Assembly (NCBI GenBank): GCA_023446675.1
Contig: JAEXPO010000450.1
Span: 1 to 6,642, forward strand
Reading direction: 5' to 3'
Source: Bacillota bacterium
Lineage (GTDB): Bacteria; Bacillota; Clostridia; DSM-8532
DNA: 6,642 nucleotides
Part shown: in pieces, positions 5,727 to 6,642 of the stretch
Layout of the letters: each line of letters begins with the position of its first letter
Position numbering within the stretch: position 1 is the first letter of the stretch
Position numbers and translations under genes: made by a program
Notes under the pieces: generated by a model
Seen by the model: the letters and a program-made list of their open reading frames with translations, nothing else
What the model was told of the DNA's origin: nothing
Databases searched by the model: none

Positions 5727-5853
5727 ATTAGATACTCCCTCCTTTTAACAAGTCGGCAAATGCAATGTCGTCCTTATTAATATACAAACCCTGAATCCTT
5801 ACTTATAAACGCTTTTGTTGAAACGCACGGGTTTGCGTCCCCGCAAGGAACAG

Positions 5854-5909
5854 CCGGTTTCTTTGCCGCTTACCGTTTTTTCTCCGCTTACCGGTTTCTT
5901 TGCCGCTTA
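5854..5909. repeat. Three-unit tandem repeat, 19/18/19 bp
   Basis: The unit CCGGTTTCTTTGCCGCTTA occurs at 5854-5872 and, identically, at 5891-5909. Between them is a diverged 18-base unit, CCGTTTTTTCTCCGCTTA (5873-5890). The three units abut without spacers, so this is a small tandem array rather than a CRISPR. It may be a replication-slippage product or a cluster of binding sites. Confidence 0.8.
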
Positions 5910-6085
5910 TGGTAATAGAGATATCCTTATTGGTTATATCATATACATTCTCCTTTTCTCCATAACCTCTGCAAAACCTGTTTATGTGAAATCTGCTTAA
6001 TGGCTCCCGGGACCGCTCCTCCTGTGCTCAGGCTTTTAAAAGGCAAGCGTCAGGGACACGATAGCAAGGGCAGCTTGGGAAATGG

Positions 6086-6114
6086 TTGATAGCCGATTGA
6101 AAATTAAATAAAAT
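6086..6114 (+). promoter_or_regulatory. Promoter of the 74-residue protein gene
   Basis: The -35 box TTGATA (6086-6091) and the -10 box TAAAAT (6109-6114) are separated by exactly 17 bases, in an AT-rich stretch. The transcript would start near 6121, leaving a leader of about 60 bases before the ATG at 6180. Confidence 0.6.
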
Positions 6115-6179
6115 GACATAGGATAGACAGCATAATCTTCCAGCTTCGCATTACACTATTTATGAAGGGAGGCGATAAG

Positions 6180-6404
6180 ATGGCGGATGAAATTAAGGTT
6201 AATCCGACGCCAAATCAGCGCAATTTACAGGATGTTGCCATTGAATTAACACAATTATATTACCGTGACCGGGTAGTTGGTGAAGTTGGAAATATCCAGG
6301 AAACCTATCTTAAATTCTTTTCTATTGCCAGTCATGCCTTTAACAGTTCAGATGAAAGACTTGATGCTTATTTGCCGGACTCAATTAAAAATCCAGTAGA
6401 CTAA
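6180..6404 (+). CDS. Uncharacterised small protein, 74 residues
   Basis: I do not recognise a named family. The protein is soluble-looking and acidic, without signal peptide, membrane segment or cysteine. Residues about 15-50 (QRNLQDVAIELTQLYY, then a second stretch around ETYLKFFSIASHAF) should form two helices with regular hydrophobic spacing, which suggests a small helical bundle or a partner-binding protein. The start at ATG 6180 (MADEIK...) is preferred: an in-frame ATG at 6162 exists, but the codons between are the ribosome binding site itself (AGGGAGGCG, 6166-6174). The gene has its own promoter (6086-6114) and a strong terminator (6430-6460), so it is a monocistronic unit. Its compact, well-framed expression signals argue for a real gene. 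Confidence 0.8.
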   Translation: MADEIKVNPTPNQRNLQDVAIELTQLYYRDRVVGEVGNIQETYLKFFSIASHAFNSSDERLDAYLPDSIKNPVD

Positions 6405-6429
6405 TAGAATAAAAGCCGTACATAAATTT

Positions 6430-6460
6430 ACAAGCACCTTCATAAGGTGCTTGTTCTTTT
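6430..6460 (+). terminator. Intrinsic terminator of the 74-residue protein gene
   Basis: CAAGCACCTT (6431-6440) pairs perfectly with AAGGTGCTTG (6444-6453) around a 3-base loop, with one further A-T pair outside. The run TTCTTTT follows directly. It begins 26 bases after the stop codon of the small gene. Confidence 0.9.
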
Positions 6461-6555
6461 CTGCCAGCCCTTTGCATAGGCAAAGCCGGGGTGTTGGATG
6501 CCCGCTCTTTTTTCTACAGCTGCACCCCATCTATTGGGAAAACCTTTATCCAAGG

Positions 6556-6642
6556 CTACGATAACAGTTCATCCAGAACCTCAAAGTAATTTTCAAAGGT
6601 CTTGCCGCAGCAAAGAGGATTATGGATGATAATGCCTTCCGC
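6556..6642 (-). CDS. C-terminal tail of an unidentified protein, partial
   Basis: The minus-strand frame is open from the window edge to a TAG at 6558-6556, giving 28 residues that end in TFENYFEVLDELLS. The sequence is protein-like: a hydrophobic start (GIII), then HNPLCCGKT with two adjacent cysteines, then an amphipathic acidic helix. The other open minus frame here is basic and Cys/Trp/Arg-scattered and less convincing. The rest of the gene is outside the window and the family cannot be told. Between its end and the terminator at 6460 lies about 95 bases holding only a 6-bp hairpin (6470-6485). Confidence 0.5.
   Translation of the reverse strand, partial: AEGIIIHNPLCCGKTFENYFEVLDELLS

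Larger units (their letters stand above)
5747..6179. other. Long intergenic region without a convincing gene
   Basis: This gap separates the divergent DUF4256 gene (-) and the 74-residue protein gene (+). It holds a three-unit tandem repeat (5854-5909), a tiny hairpin (TTGCG 5833-5837 with CGCAA 5842-5846) and the promoter of the downstream gene (6086-6114). Both strands have short open frames but none has a credible start with a ribosome binding site or a protein-like composition. A decayed gene cannot be excluded, and nothing recognisable remains of one. Confidence 0.6.

Noticed and set aside
5854..5909. CRISPR array
   Set aside because: The repeat units abut directly with no unique spacers, there are only three units, and no cas gene is present.
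5815..6000. 61-residue open frame on the plus strand with a hydrophobic C-terminal half
   Set aside because: It starts at TTG without a ribosome binding site and its middle is the translated tandem repeat; the minus frame opposite is equally open and equally unsupported.
6162..6179. Upstream ATG as the start of the 74-residue protein
   Set aside because: The six extra codons are the Shine-Dalgarno region for the ATG at 6180, and no second ribosome binding site precedes 6162.

Overview
The window looks like a stretch of a low-to-mid GC Firmicutes (Bacillota) chromosome, most likely Clostridia or a relative. The evidence is strong AAGGAGG-type ribosome binding sites, a BlaI/BlaR1 (M56) pair, a WYL regulator and a DUF4256 protein. 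No IS element, phage gene, CRISPR array, rRNA or tRNA was seen. Species assignment is inference.

Layout, left to right. (1) Bases 2-982 (+) hold the C-terminal half of a P1B-2 (Zn/Cd/Pb-type) heavy-metal efflux ATPase; its N-terminus lies outside the window. (2) Bases 1095-2513 (-) hold a WYL-domain transcription regulator (YafY type) followed by a small SnoaL/NTF2-like protein. Two inverted repeats of the same sequence and geometry sit at the start of the regulator gene and at the promoter of the NTF2-like gene, so they are very probably the regulator's own operators. (3) Bases 2612-4773 (+) hold a BlaI-family repressor and an overlapping BlaR1-like membrane zinc protease. They have a clear promoter with BlaI-type dyads and a downstream terminator. 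The extracellular sensor is not a penicillin-binding domain and no beta-lactamase is present, so the inducing signal is unknown. (4) Bases 4800-5046 (-) hold a compact unit: a promoter, a long stem-loop with a U-tract inside the leader, a strong Shine-Dalgarno sequence and a 31-residue single-pass membrane protein. Its terminator is shared with the convergent blaR1-like gene. (5) Bases 5145-5726 (-) hold a DUF4256 protein. (6) About 450 bases without a convincing gene carry a three-unit 18-19 bp tandem repeat. (7) Bases 6180-6404 (+) hold a 74-residue uncharacterised protein with its own promoter and a good terminator. (8) The last bases (6556-6642, -) are the C-terminal tail of an unidentified gene.

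The genes do not form one pathway. The window is a series of short, separately controlled units, two of them self-regulated sensor/regulator cassettes (WYL + NTF2-like; BlaI + BlaR1-like). The most interesting items are the BlaR1-like receptor with an unrecognised sensor, the matched WYL operators, and the unannotated 31-residue membrane protein behind a possible transcription attenuator.
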